DNA from: Panorpa germanica
Lineage: Eukaryota > Arthropoda > Insecta > Mecoptera > Panorpidae
Direction of reading: 5' to 3'
Assembly (NCBI GenBank): GCA_963678705.1
Contig: OY783209.1
Coordinates: 11,470,001 to 11,534,000, forward strand
DNA: 64,000 bases
Both the position numbers and the translations under genes were made by a program. Shown here piece after piece: positions 22,909-34,284 of this stretch. The notes below the pieces were generated by a model, which did not search any database, was not told the DNA's origin, and was given only the letters and a program-made list of their open reading frames with translations. The stretch's first letter is position 1. The number at the start of each line of letters is the position of its first letter.

Positions 22909-23659
22909 TTAAGGAGGTATAGGACGTTAACGTAAATGATGTAAACGTTGTGAAATTTGGAAGGTCGATACAAATAGTTAAAATACATGCTGTATCAAAA
23001 TTTTAGAGACCTAGGGTTTATAGTTTTCTTTTTATACAAATTAAAAATAGTCATTTTCCATACAAATCATAATTTTTAGCTCAATTTCACCACATAATAT
23101 AACTTTTAACTATTAAAAAATGGTGACACGGCATTCAAAAACTAAGTGTATATAAAAGAATCTTTTCTGTAACTATTGCAAAAAGAAAATTATTAACAGG
23201 ATACCTATATACGAAAATATTTAAATAAAAGCAGTAAGAAACAATAAATGTAGGTTATAAGCTGGCAACGTTGCAAATGCCAATTTGAGCGGGATATTCA
23301 AAATCGGAATAAATATCATATAAAATATAACAATTTATTTGTCAAAAAACCAAATCACGCATGCGTCAACACACGTAAATTTACAGCTTTGCCAAATTTA
23401 TTATTCCTTTTTCAAAATATTTAATTTGAATTAATATAAATTTGATATTAATTATAGGTAATTTTTAATTATTAAACTATTATATGCATAAAAAAATCAT
23501 TTTAACAAGCAAAAAGCAGTTTAATAGGAAATTGAAAAATTCCTTTTCAAAGGTACAGTCCCAATATTTGCTCGTCCCTCATGTACTTCGTATTTTGCAT
23601 TTCGTATTACCGAGAGATAAACTTTTAGAATTGACGGTACGTCCTCTGTACCTCCTTAA
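22909..23659 (+). mobile_element. Family D TTAA MITE, copy 1
   Basis: A ~743 bp element between TTAA duplications (22909-22912 and 23656-23659). Its inverted ends are GGAGGTATAGGACGT and ACGTCCTCTGTACCTCC. The family does not begin with CCC, so it is less like piggyBac than family G. Kolobok-type or unclassified TTAA elements are alternatives. The 61-residue frame at 23484-23669 reads through the right end and is unlikely to be a gene. Confidence 0.8.
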
Positions 23660-24255
23660 ACTAAAATAAATAGATGTGCTACAATCTTAATTAGTACAGC
23701 GTTATAAACGTTTGTTCCATTCCAAAGGACCTGCAATAAACAACGACAATGATTGACCGTACCGTTATAAGACAAAATAAAGTTGAATATTTATTTAACA
23801 TTATTCGAAACTTTGAATAGATTGAATACATACAAACTTATTTTTTGGGTTATGAGATGGTGTGTCAGATACAGGAAAATTTTGTTTTAATTGTTACAAA
23901 TAAATAATAAATTAGTGAAAAGTAAATGTGTTTTTATAATTTAGGGGCGGCACTTGTTTCATTGAAGGAGTATGGAGAAGTACAGCAAGGTTATCCACAT
24001 ACGGTATTAATACAGCTACACCTATAACGAGTTGTTTATACACTTTACAATACTGAAACTGGTTTGGTATATACTATACTCGAACATAATGTAAAATATT
24101 CCCTCTATTCTATGCTCCGGAGCACGAGGAGTTGGATCGATATCCATGGTAACTTAGCGAGAACTTGCTATTCCAACAATTCCTACTGATCTGACACACC
24201 AAAGTGAGATACCGAGAAATTGACCGATATCACACTATAAAACTTTATTACATAT
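23660..24255. other. Unassigned DNA
   Basis: A TTTAGGGGCGGCACTTGTTTCATT stretch near 23940 vaguely resembles a family H end but has no partner. No gene was recognised. Confidence 0.4.
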
Positions 24256-24318
24256 CTTAGAAAATTATTGAAATAGATTATATTGTTTTATTGAATTTTT
24301 CGCACTGAACAGCAGCGT
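24256..24318 (+). repeat. 63-bp direct repeat, left copy
   Basis: Matches 24884-24946 at 61 of 63 positions (CTTAGAAAATTATTGAAATA... to ...AACAGCAGCGT). The pair brackets a segment that also exists at 29.5 kb without these flanks. Confidence 0.85.
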
Positions 24319-24885
24319 TCAACTGCTACAAGGGTAAACGAGACAAATTTGTTTATTCGCTGACGGGATTATAATAGAGAATACAGAAAGAGAAAGCATA
24401 GTTCATGTTTTTGTTATTTGTTTCACATAGCAAAAATTACTGTTCACAATATTTTAAACCTAAATATAATACCCAGTAACCCTCTTTATTATTATTAGAG
24501 TCATAAAAATATTTTGTTGGTTCTATTAAATTATAAAACAACCTTTTTCCTTTTCCTTGTTAGGTCCTCAGCACACGAGGCGACTGGTTGCAAAACTTAG
24601 CCCCGAATCTGCCCGAACTGAATGAGAAAGGAACTGTGTTGTTAAGTGAAAGAACGCACGTGTATACGAGTGAGAGAAAACACGAGACACGAATGAAACT
24701 AAACTGGTAGTCCAGCCGTGAATTTTTAACAATAGCATAATAGGGAATTGTATTGCGTCGTATTTGATTGTATTCAATTTGGTTTTCAATAGTAATCGTG
24801 CACATCTCTGTTCATGATGTCATCATCAAAAACATGCAACCAAGGATGCTCTGCGACCGAGAAATAGACTCGCTGAAAAGGTACT
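24319..24885 (+). mobile_element. Inserted duplicate segment with truncated family E (copy 3)
   Basis: The first ~240 bp are non-transposon sequence also present at 29523-29768. From TTA-GGTCCTCAGCACACGAGG (24560 on) comes the left part of a family E element, cut at CTCGCTGAAAAGGTACT. The whole block aligns closely with 29523-30110. Open frames on the minus strand here follow the E inverted repeat. Confidence 0.75.
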
Positions 24886-25070
24886 TAGAAAATTAGGGAA
24901 ATAGATTATATTGTTTTATTGAATTTTTCGCACTGAACAGCAGCGTCACTATAACTACTATAACTAGCAAACTAATGATCGGAATGTCATGAAATTTTGA
25001 CACATATCGTTTGAAGGTTGGTACTATCTAAACATCATATGAATTTGTCAATGATGTACTATGTACCTCA
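24884..25070 (+). mobile_element. 63-bp direct repeat, right copy, running into a mariner-like scrap
   Basis: The right copy of the 63-bp repeat (24884-24946) continues into AGCGTCACTATAAC...CATGAAATTTTGACA...TTTGAAGGTTGGTACTA. This resembles the 5' untranslated part of the mariner copy at 38862-39389 (AGCGTCACTCTTAGC...CATGAAATTTTAACA...TTTGAAGGTTAGTATTA). The continuity suggests that the right repeat is the original site. Confidence 0.45.
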
Positions 25071-25969
25071 TTACTGCAGTGACTTTCTTATCACAATTTC
25101 TATTCTATACAACGAAAATTTAAGAAATCTGAAATTCATTGAGAACACTAATCCCAAACTTTAGTGGTAATTTAATTTCCTTTTAGCTCTCACCCAGAAC
25201 TAAATTTGTGTGTTGTGAAATTATAATATTTTCCAAAATAGCGTACGTCAAAAATAATAATTCATTGTATCCAGTCAATATCTTTCTATTTTCGATCTCG
25301 ATCTGGAACTCTAATTGAAGACCCTCTTCGTAATCTCCCAAATATCTCATTGTTACGTATATATAACAAAAATGCATTTAAAAAAGTGTCTGCCATATTT
25401 TAAACAATATGTATCCGAAAAGTATTTATTTGTAGACCTTAAGTACCGCTAGCAGGATTATCTGATATGAATAAAAAATTAAATAAAAAATGGAATAATT
25501 ATATAAATTATTAATTGGTGGGATAATGTTCTTATGACAGAGTTTATAAGCGTGTGTGAGTGTGTGTTTATATATGGATACCTCACATGTATATATGTGT
25601 TAGTGAGATTAAGCTTGTCGTAACTGTGTTTCATTTCAGATAATACAGTTTAATACGTTTGCTCGGCAAAGAGAATATTTGTATGAGACCTGAGCAACGG
25701 GTCAAGAGGAGAACGGGGCAGGGGGGCCAGTAAAGGAAGGTGCTTTACCCATCATCAATTTCTGGTACAGTCCTATTTAAATTTAATAATTAATTCAATT
25801 ACTGTTTGTTTCATAAAGTCACATTGTTTATTTGAAACAATTAAAATTGTAAATATGGCTACAAAATATTTATAATGACTAATTCGAGGAAAAGAATGTC
25901 TATAAATAAAATTAATTGTTTCAAAGTTTATATTTACTTTTTTGATTTCAATAGAGTAGAATCTATTGT
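25071..25969. other. Unassigned AT-rich DNA
   Basis: No gene or repeat was recognised. A G-rich patch (GGGGCAGGGGGGCCAG) lies near 25716. Confidence 0.45.
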
Positions 25970-26607
25970 AATGGGCTTGTGTCCTCATTTTTTAGTGGTC
26001 GATTTTTCAATTGTTGATTGAAATTGATGTTAATAAATGTGTATTGGCGTATCTATTTTATTAAATATCTAAATATTGACGGAGATATAGCAATTAAAAA
26101 TTTGAATTGTAGTTTTAGCGCTAGAAATGGTCACCCATATTTGTATGACATGAAATGCATTTTAACGTCAGTTATTTATTGAGTAGGTCAGTGTGTGGTA
26201 ATGTTTTGTAGCTGTTGGTACTCAAACAATCCAGTCAAGTCAAAGAATAATAAGTTTTTACTTTATTTAACCCTGTTAAGGCAGACATGATATTGAAATT
26301 TTATTGTTCCTTGAAATAACTGTAAATAATATTTGATATTTTGATATATAAATACATATAGCAGAGATTTATGATCTGTAAGGTTGGTAACCTTACACAA
26401 GGATTGTGATGTCACATGCATTTGGAGTTTGTACAACGTTGAATCCCTTTAATAATTAAAGAGACAAAATGACTTTTTTAATTGTTAATATCTCCTAACA
26501 TATAAGGAGTTATTAAAAAATAATTGAACATTTGAGGTTCTAGTAACCCACTTTATCAATATATAGTACACTTTTATAGAAATTAAGACATAGGACACAA
26601 GCCCATT
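25970..26607 (+). mobile_element. Family A MITE, copy 5 (complete)
   Basis: A 638 bp copy with both perfect termini. The flanks ATTGT and GAACT share no direct repeat. The hairpin at 26378-26396 is a perfect 8-bp stem with a 3-base loop. The TGACGT half-site is mutated to TGACAT. Confidence 0.93.
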
Positions 26608-27828
26608 GAACTAATTTTATCAGCGATGGCATAGACCCCGCCCCGGTCGCTTTAAAACAATTTATAAACATATGCATTTGTTTCTTAATTCAATAGTGCG
26701 ACGTATATGTCAAGGTCAATGGGCAAGGTCACCATAAAAGAACATCTAATATTATTTACTATGCTTACAGTATATTTAAATTATAAAGTAAAATTTGATA
26801 GATGACACAATAATTGATTAACCAATTCTAAACTAGTTTTAAAATATCGTTGATCTTAATTACATTCAATTAAAAACTAATCAACTGTTATAAACTTTTT
26901 TTGTGTCAAACATTTATTAGTGTGGATTAAGTAACAGGTTTATATTATATTGACAACTTGAATAAAAAATAATCTTTGTATAAAACTGGTCCGCTAAACT
27001 ACATTATACATTTAAAAAAACCTGACACAACTCTCCCCCTCCCCCGACGGTTGGCAGCCCTGACCTCCTTTATGCATTGCTGTTAAATGAAATCAGTAAA
27101 TGATAAATTATTACGTACCATGAGAAGGAAAGAGAGAGAAAGAGAGAGACAGATGATGAAACATGTATCGTATGAACATTGACGAGATGCTTCCATAAGT
27201 ATTTCAAATTATACGTTTTATTAATCGTAGAGGAATTTTTCATTATATTTAATATTGATATAAAATGAATTTTCTTAGTATATAACATATTATCATTTTC
27301 TAAGTTTGTTTCTTTCGTCAGTTTGCTGCACAAAACTGTTTCTAACCTAGCTCCTTTTTAATAAAGATTCATGATTAAAAGTCCCACGTGACATTTAATC
27401 AACTTTTATGCGTTAATTTTTGTGTGAGGTATATACCTATTATATACATTAACAATATATCATTGTCCATTACATAAGCTGTACCTTCGCATGAACAAAA
27501 CACAAAATGTGTACTTTGTGGAGAGTTTGTAAATGGTGAGGATTTCATGATAACCACAGTAACGCACCCCCCTTGCCCCTCTACGGCGAACAACCCACTC
27601 CGTCAGCACTAGAACGCCGTGTAAAGTGTAATATGGGTCCCTAATTTATATGAACAATATACATTTTATATATATAGGTATATACATACATATGTATCAA
27701 CATATATATGTATATAAACGTAGATATTTATTTATAATATAAAGAAGTAAAATTTGGCTTCTATGTTTAAGTTTTGCTTAATAAAAAATATGTATGACCT
27801 ATGAATAAGTGATATCGAATATCGAACT
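26608..27828. other. Unassigned AT-rich DNA with an AT microsatellite
   Basis: TATA/TACATA-rich low-complexity DNA lies at 27664-27716. No gene was recognised. The open frames are short and unremarkable. Confidence 0.5.
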
Positions 27829-28094
27829 TTGCGAGGCACTTGTTCTTTGTATAATTTATGTTATGTTGGAAGATTTATAAAAGTTAACAAGCACAAAGAA
27901 AACAAATATTAATAATGAAAAACTAAGGTACATGAATGCCTTAAAAGATATACGCAGTGATTTTAGTGGGATTTCTAAAGATCGAGGTGCGAGATTTAAA
28001 TACATATATAGTACTGAATGTTTGTACTTGGGTTGTTGCGCGAGAATGCGAGGCCCCGGGCGGTTGCCCTGCTTGCCACCCCGTAAGGCCGCCA
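27829..28094 (+). mobile_element. Family H hAT-like MITE, copy 2 (left end lost)
   Basis: Begins at TTGCGAGGCACTTGTTC, without the CAGGGGCGGCC terminus, and ends at CCCCGTAAGGCCGCC. Its internal plus-strand frame from 27932 reads MNALKDIRSDFSGISKDRGA and continues to RMRGPGRLPCL, closely matching the other two copies. Confidence 0.75.
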
Positions 28095-28269
28095 TTGATG
28101 ATAAGAAAACATTTTGTGTAACGACCGATATCCTATCCTATATTATAATGTTCCAAATGTATATTTATATTCTTGTATGTTTCTATTCTTATATGTTTGA
28201 TACTGAATTTTGTATGGTAGCTCGAAAACGGCTTCATCAATGTTTTTGAAAATTTCCTATTTCGTAGAG

Positions 28270-28911
28270 AAAAAAAATTAAGTTAGAGAAAAAGACTTTT
28301 GGCGTCCCCGGATTTTTCCCTGAATTTCCTGGAAACCTGTAATTTTCGGAAAACTGGAAAAAAAGTGGGCTCTTTTTTGCTGTATAACTTTGTCTTCGTA
28401 AAAGATAGAAAGTTGAAATTTTGCATGTGTATTAAGGTATTCAATGCTGACATTTCTCAAAAATTAGAAATTCAAAAATTGAAAAAGTGGGCATTGAAGA
28501 AATTCGAGTGCCCGGTATATGGAACTTTGGAGAAAGTTCATATTCTGGATTCTAGAATAATTAAGTATATTATTAATAAAAATAAAATCAAAATTTCAAA
28601 ATTTTATTTAGGGGCACGGGGGCAGTATTTGCCGAGAGTTAAAATTGTGCTAGAAAGTTGAAATTTTGTATATAGGCTAACCTTGGTAACTTATTTACGA
28701 ATCGAAAAAAAATTCCCAAATTTTGAAAAATGTTGGTCAAATAAGGCATAAATTGAAAATATTTTTTATTTTAATAAATTAATAAATTATTTTATTATTG
28801 TGCGAGTTTATTATTTCAATTTAAAAATAGAATTAAATATGAAATGTAATTACGAATTATTTTATTGGATTCAAATCAAAGACGTCGCATAGCTATGCGG
28901 GTAAACTCTAG
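28270..28911 (+). mobile_element. Helitron-like element, 3' end defined
   Basis: The 3' end is a 14-bp perfect palindrome, CGCATAGCTATGCG (28886-28899), then GGTAAACT and CTAG, followed by T. This is the classic Helitron 3' signature of a hairpin about 10 nt before CTRR, with insertion between A and T. The interior has two related units beginning AGAAAGTTGAAATTTTG (near 28407 and 28655). The 5' TC end was not located, so the start is approximate. The 120-residue frame at 28299-28661 has no helicase or Rep motif and is probably fortuitous. Confidence 0.6.
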
Positions 28912-29522
28912 TTATTATTATAATATAGTTCGTATCAGAGTAATAAATAGAGTTAAAATGAATCAACATTCCAAGTACAATTTATTAATTGCAAGATCTA
29001 ATTAGACAGTGATTCAATGTATTCAATGTTTATCTAACATAACCTAAAATACAAAATGTATCTACCTTATTATACTCATTAAGATCAGGTCATAAAACTT
29101 CTCAAGAAGACTCTTTTAAGGGTTCTAAACTCGGATAAAAACATAACCTACAAAATGCTTTATAAAATAAACTAACAATGTTAATCTTGCAAGTGTTCCA
29201 GACATTATGGTTGCACAATTGTTTTATAGTGTGTGTGTCAGTCATTGTAATATAATAATACGAGATAACCTTTTGTTGAAATCGTGAAATTTGTAACAAA
29301 TTTTGAAAACGTTTTAATCAGATGATCGTTATTGCTATTGTTATTGTTATGGTTCTATTATACGTAGAAAACATAATGTACACATCGTACTTAATCTGTT
29401 GTAAGTATGTATACAATACATACTAGTAGTGTACCTCACTTGTATGTGTATGTATATATGTATATATATATATACATGACATGCATAATAATCTCTTTAA
29501 TGTGTGTGAATGTCATGGTTCG
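28912..29522. other. Unassigned AT-rich DNA with TA microsatellite
   Basis: A (TATA/TGTA)n run lies at 29441-29476. No gene was recognised. Confidence 0.5.
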
Positions 29523-30240
29523 TTCAACTGCTACAAGGATAAACGAGACAAATTTGTTTATTCGCTGACGGGATTATAATAGAGAATACAGAAAGAGAAT
29601 AAAGCATAGTTCATGTTTTTGTTATTTGTTTCACATAGCAAAAATTACTGTTCACAATATTTTAAATCTAAATATAATACCCAGTAGCCCTCTTTATTAT
29701 TATTAGAGTCATAAAAATATATTGTTGGTTCTATTAAATTATAAAACAACCTTTTTCCTTTTCCTTGTTAGGTCCTCAGCACACGAGGCGACTGGTTACA
29801 AACCTTAGCCCTGAATCTGACCGAACTGAATGAGAAAGGAACTGTGTTGTTAGTGAAAGAACGCACGTGTATGAGTGAGAGAAAACACAAGGCACGAATG
29901 AAACTAAACTGGTAGTCGAGCCGTGTTCCGTGATTCTATAGAATTTTTAACAATAGCATAATAGGGGATTCTATTGCGTTGTATTTGATTGTATGTATGT
30001 ATTTAAATATGTTTCAATAGTATTCGTGCACATCTCTGTTCATGATGTCATCATCAAAAGCATGCAACCAAGGATGCTCTGCGACCGAGAAATAGACTCG
30101 CTGAAAATGTACTCTAAACCAGTTTGAAATAAGTTTAGTTACGTTCGTGCCGTGTGTTTTCTCTCACTCGTATACACATTCGTTCTCTCATTAACAATAC
30201 AGTTGCATTCTCATTCGGTTCGGGCAGATTCGGGCCTAAG
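29523..30240 (+). mobile_element. Duplicate segment with family E copy 4
   Basis: The first 246 bp match 24319-24559. From TTA (29768-29770) and GGTCCTCAGCACACGAGG onward this is a longer family E copy, truncated on the right after TTCGGGCCTAAGG (30240), where the TTTGCAACCAGTCG end is missing. Shared non-transposon flank means this is a genomic duplication, not two independent E insertions. Confidence 0.75.
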
Positions 30241-31290
30241 GATAAAAGGAACAATTTACTGTTACAATACTTCGTAAAATGATATTTATAGAAAACACAC
30301 GATTGCGAATCGTATCAATCGAGTGACTGATTTATTTATCGATGATGGAAGTAAATTGTAAAATCAAGGTTACACTGTTATCAAATAAAATGTACGTATA
30401 TCTTATATTTAATTGTGTATAAGTAGTTGACCTTATAAAAATACATATTTATTAAGAAAATATCACAAATATGACATTGTTTATTTTTACATATGCTTAT
30501 CTTTTGTATTCGCGGAATTACGATAAGTCTAGCACTGATAACGAGTGACATGCCCTTATTGATTTATATAGAAATAAGGTAAAATACGATTAGCAGACAT
30601 TTGAAAATTTGTGGATTCTATAGAGCAGATAAATTACAAGGTACAAGCGTCAAATACGTTCATTTCAATTATTAAAAGACAATTCAAATTATAGTTGATA
30701 TTTAAATGTATCATAATAATTTTATAAAAAGCATAACTCACCTATTAAATTTAATTATACTTTGGAAGGGGTGGCTACCCCGGAACTGGGAGTGCCCGCT
30801 CGGAGAGAAACATTCTGAAAAACAAAATGAAAAAATATATTAAAATAGATTTTATATAATATATGATATGTATATACATATACGAGGATATAAAAAAGAA
30901 AAATTGATTACGGTGATTATAAATATTTAAAAAAATACGCAGGATGTTTTAAATGAGGCAATTTTAATTAAATATCTTTTTAATTAAAATTCAGAATGGA
31001 TTTAATTTCTATATTTTATATTATTGTGCAAAGCATTATATTTTTTTAAATAGCCAACTTTAAAAAAAGGTCAAATCTAATGACCTTGATTTCCTTTCCT
31101 AATCACTTACATTTTAAAGTGAAATGTGCATTCAAAAGTCCGTCACTTTTGTCGGTATTGAGAACAATATACAATAATGCAATGATAAAGGAAATATTCA
31201 GAGCATCATGTGTTTTTATAATGCAAAATCAACTGTTTTCATAAGTATTATACAATCTTATTAAATCTATGAGTCATTGTAACTATTACA
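30241..31290. other. Unassigned AT-rich DNA
   Basis: No gene or repeat was recognised. Confidence 0.5.
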
Positions 31291-31427
31291 GCACAACTTG
31301 TTTTAAGTATGAGTCGCCGCCGAACTCTCGTAATTTGAACTATAAGAAATAGAAAGAATAAGAAATAGTTCGGTATAGTTCAAATTACGAGAGTTCGGCG
31401 GCGACTCATACTTAAAACAAGTTGTGC
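31291..31427. repeat. Perfect 54-bp inverted repeat with 29-bp spacer
   Basis: The arms at 31291-31344 and 31374-31427 are exact reverse complements over 54 bases, starting GCACAACTTGTTTTAAGTAT. The spacer is 31345-31373 (AAGAAATAGAAAGAATAAG...). The arms are family B terminal sequence. If transcribed, the region would fold into a long perfect hairpin. Confidence 0.93.
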
Positions 31428-31586
31428 GGTATAAACTGCCGATATAATTAAAAAGCACTGACTCACTTATTTTTCTATAATGTATATAGAAACGAATAAA
31501 ATAAAATTCATTATCGTATTCTAGATTTATACCGCTCTTATAACCTCTTTTAAGTATAAGTTACCGCCGAACTATCGTGATCTGGA
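31374..31586. mobile_element. Family B MITE, copy 2
   Basis: A ~213 bp element running from TATAGTTCAAATTACGAGAG through the conserved interior to CCGAACTATCGTGATCTGGA. An additional, inverted copy of its left terminus precedes it and makes the perfect inverted repeat described separately. Confidence 0.85.
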
Positions 31587-32360
31587 CCAAATAAAGATTT
31601 ATTAGATTTTCTTTATGAAACGACTATGTATACAGTATGTCGATTGAACACCTTGTTCACCTGATTTGATCACGCCACTTATTTTCAGGAACAACTTGTA
31701 AACTTAAACAAATATTAAGTGTGCATATTTGAGACTTCCAAGAAACTTTATTTTAGTTTCATTATACATCCTTGTACTGGTTCTTACAAAACTGCAGTTT
31801 ACCCACGAATCAAGTAAATTATGTGTTCGCTCTGTGTATGTATAACAGTAACAGTATAATGCTTATATAGTGGTACAAGGTATATAAGACACACATTATG
31901 TGCAGTTCCTCCGTTCCTCCAAGCCAGTGCAGAACCATGGTCGGTTACCATGTGAATGCGAGCAGCAAACTTGAGCGGATACAAAACATACGAAGAAAAA
32001 CTCACGCTATAAATACAGCGTTCACTAAGGTCTGCTATAGTGTATTTAGGTCAACTAGCTCGCGGGTTCTCGTGTCCGTAAATATGTGCCCCGTACCTCA
32101 CCCCTCTCTTCACCAAGCTCTTTGCTGTTTCAACTTTATAGCACGGCTTATGGTCCAACAATGTAGTAGAAGATTTAAGAAGCTGGAGGTATAACATTAA
32201 ATTACAGCAAAATAAAAATAAAAGGAAACTATTATATTTTTCAAGATCGCTTCGATGTTAGAAGCTGATTATAGGTAAAGGTTGTTTGTGGATGGATTTA
32301 TTTCAAATTAGCCGGAAAAAATAGAAAGAGATTATTTATTAACGAGCAATAATGATTTGT
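31587..32360. other. Unassigned DNA with an unrecognised open frame
   Basis: At 31898-32194 the plus strand is open for 98 residues in a GC-richer patch. The conceptual product has no recognisable domain, is Cys/Ser/Arg-rich, and the minus strand is also partly open, so it is not counted as a gene. Confidence 0.35.
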
Positions 32361-32835
32361 TAACAAACAATGTGATTACAACTGTTGTTATTGAGAGATC
32401 GAACTTGTATGCGAGTGAGATAAAACACGAGGAAAGGCGTACGAGTCGGCTGATTGCAAACTAAACGAGAAACGAAGTTTTCAACGAAAACAAGCACGAG
32501 CCGTGTATCGTGACTCTATATAATTTTTAACAGTAGCAAAACAGGGGATTCTATTGTGTTATATTTGATTGTATGTATGTATTTAAATACTTTTCAATAG
32601 TATTCGTAAACATCTCTATTGATGAAACCAACAATGCCCTGCGTCCGAGAAATCTAGTCGCTGCATGTTGCTCAAAACCAGTTTAAAATCAGTGTAGTTA
32701 CGTTCATGCCGTGTGTTTTATCTCACTCGTAAACACGTTTGTTCTTTTACTAACAACACAGTTGTAATGATATTCGGTTCGGGCAGATTCGGGTGTAAGG
32801 TTTGCAACCAGTCGCGTCGAGTGCTGAGGTCCTTA
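32361..32835. mobile_element. Family E MITE, copy 5 (left end lost)
   Basis: Matches the reverse complement of copy 1 from AATGTGATTA onward. It includes the internal GTCGGCTGATTGCAAAC motif and the full right end, GGTTTGCAACCAGTCGCGTC...GTGCTGAGGTCC, followed by TTA (32833-32835). The left terminal repeat is absent. Confidence 0.75.
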
Positions 32836-33598
32836 TTGTCATACATTCGTGCAACTACTCTACTGCAATTCTAGGCCAGAACCTGTGCAATGACACTACT
32901 CAAAGGACATTGAAAAATAACAGACGTTAATTTATCAATACCCCACGTTAGTGAGTTAAATTCTGCTCTCCGCTTCATACTGTTAACGTGATTTTTTAAA
33001 CGGTCTGTTTTCCAAATAAATAAATAATTCCCGATTAGCTTGAACAAAAGGAAGATTACTTTTGATGCTTATGAATCATACATTTGATAAATTTTTTCAA
33101 TATATTTTTACAGTCCATTTCTCTTCAATTGAGGGATATAAAAGTATTGAACTCTTCAACCGGAAATCAATATATATATCGACAACCACACGTATTAACT
33201 CTAGTAAAATGCTTCAAAAATTGTAAGTAATCAACTGTATGGATATACGATCCACTGAACTCAAAATACAGGAACTTTCACCCTTAAAATAAAATAAATA
33301 ACACACTTAAAAAAATAAAACGCGACATATATCATATAGAGCAGTCATTTATCAGTAAATATCTAATAGGGTGGGAGCAGGGGGGCAGCATGGAGGGTGC
33401 ACACGTAGGAAGGGATGAAAACACAGGTTGAATACAAAAAACAGCGTCTATTCCGGAGTGTATGTTATAAATAAATTATTAGATGCTATTATCATCGTAT
33501 AAATAATTGGGTAAGGTTTTAGTAATAATATTTTTAATGAAAACTATTTATTATAGTATACATAGACAGTTTAATGAAATTTCGTCCCGTTGTAAGAG
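32836..33598. other. Unassigned AT-rich DNA
   Basis: A G-rich patch (GGGTGGGAGCAGGGGGGCAG) lies near 33369-33390. No gene was recognised. Confidence 0.45.
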
Positions 33599-34284
33599 TA
33601 AGGCCTGTCTCAGTATGGGACCGTATTTAAGCGACGGCGTATTCGGACGTAAATCGGCGTGTTGGATGAGCTACAAAGCAAACCGCCTATGTGTGTCACA
33701 ATACATGTTTACACTAATTTATTTATCTATATTTATGATACAGTATCCTCTTGATGTTTACGTCTTAAATCTGGTGTGCTTGGATAATAAGATAACATAG
33801 ATAAGATAAGTTTTGTTAGCCTGTAGTGATCTCCTGTAGTCGTCAGATAACTAACTTGTGAACTGTAGGGGGTGTATTGGAGTTCTTTAGCACTAATATA
33901 ATTTATTATGAGAGCAAACTTTAACTTTAATTTTTATCGATACACTACTGGTATACGATGGTACGCAATGTCGCGATAGACCCGAAAAGATCCGTATTGC
34001 AGCGATGTTAGGTATCCCCTCCAGTCTGACGCGGCTGTTTGCATTTACAAAGGTTCGGATAGGATATCGTTGTAGAAGGGGTAACGCTTGGATAAAATTC
34101 GCCATTATTCGGTTCTAATGTGCGAGGTAGTGCCGCCCGTATTCGGACTGCTTTGTAGCGTGCAGTCTGAGAGCTCCAGAGCGATCTCATTACATTTACA
34201 TGGTTCGGATAGGTAAAGCGTAGTAGCCCGTATACGTCCGGCAGAAATTCGCTTAAATACGGTCCCATACTGAGACAGGCCTAA
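33599..34284. mobile_element. Family F MITE, copy 1 (PIF/Harbinger-like)
   Basis: A 680 bp element (33602-34281) between TAA duplications. The inverted ends read GGCCTGTCTCAGTATGGGAC on each strand and continue into CGTATTTAAGCG. Near the right end, GGTTCGGATAGG occurs twice, and CGTATTCGGAC words occur near both ends, as expected of subterminal transposase-binding repeats. A minus-strand frame (up to 34268) is shared with copy 2. No transposase is present. Confidence 0.85.

Noticed and set aside
23938-23966. AGGGGCGGCACTTGTTTCATTG as a possible family H end
   Set aside because: The similarity is limited to about a dozen bases and there is no partner end or 8-bp duplication.
28299-28661. 120-residue open frame, the longest in the window
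   Set aside because: It lies in the non-coding interior of the Helitron-like element, has no Rep or helicase motif, and spans duplicated noncoding units.
31898-32194. 98-residue plus-strand frame in a GC-richer patch
   Set aside because: No domain, no Kozak-like start of note, and the opposite strand is open too. Kept only as a remark.
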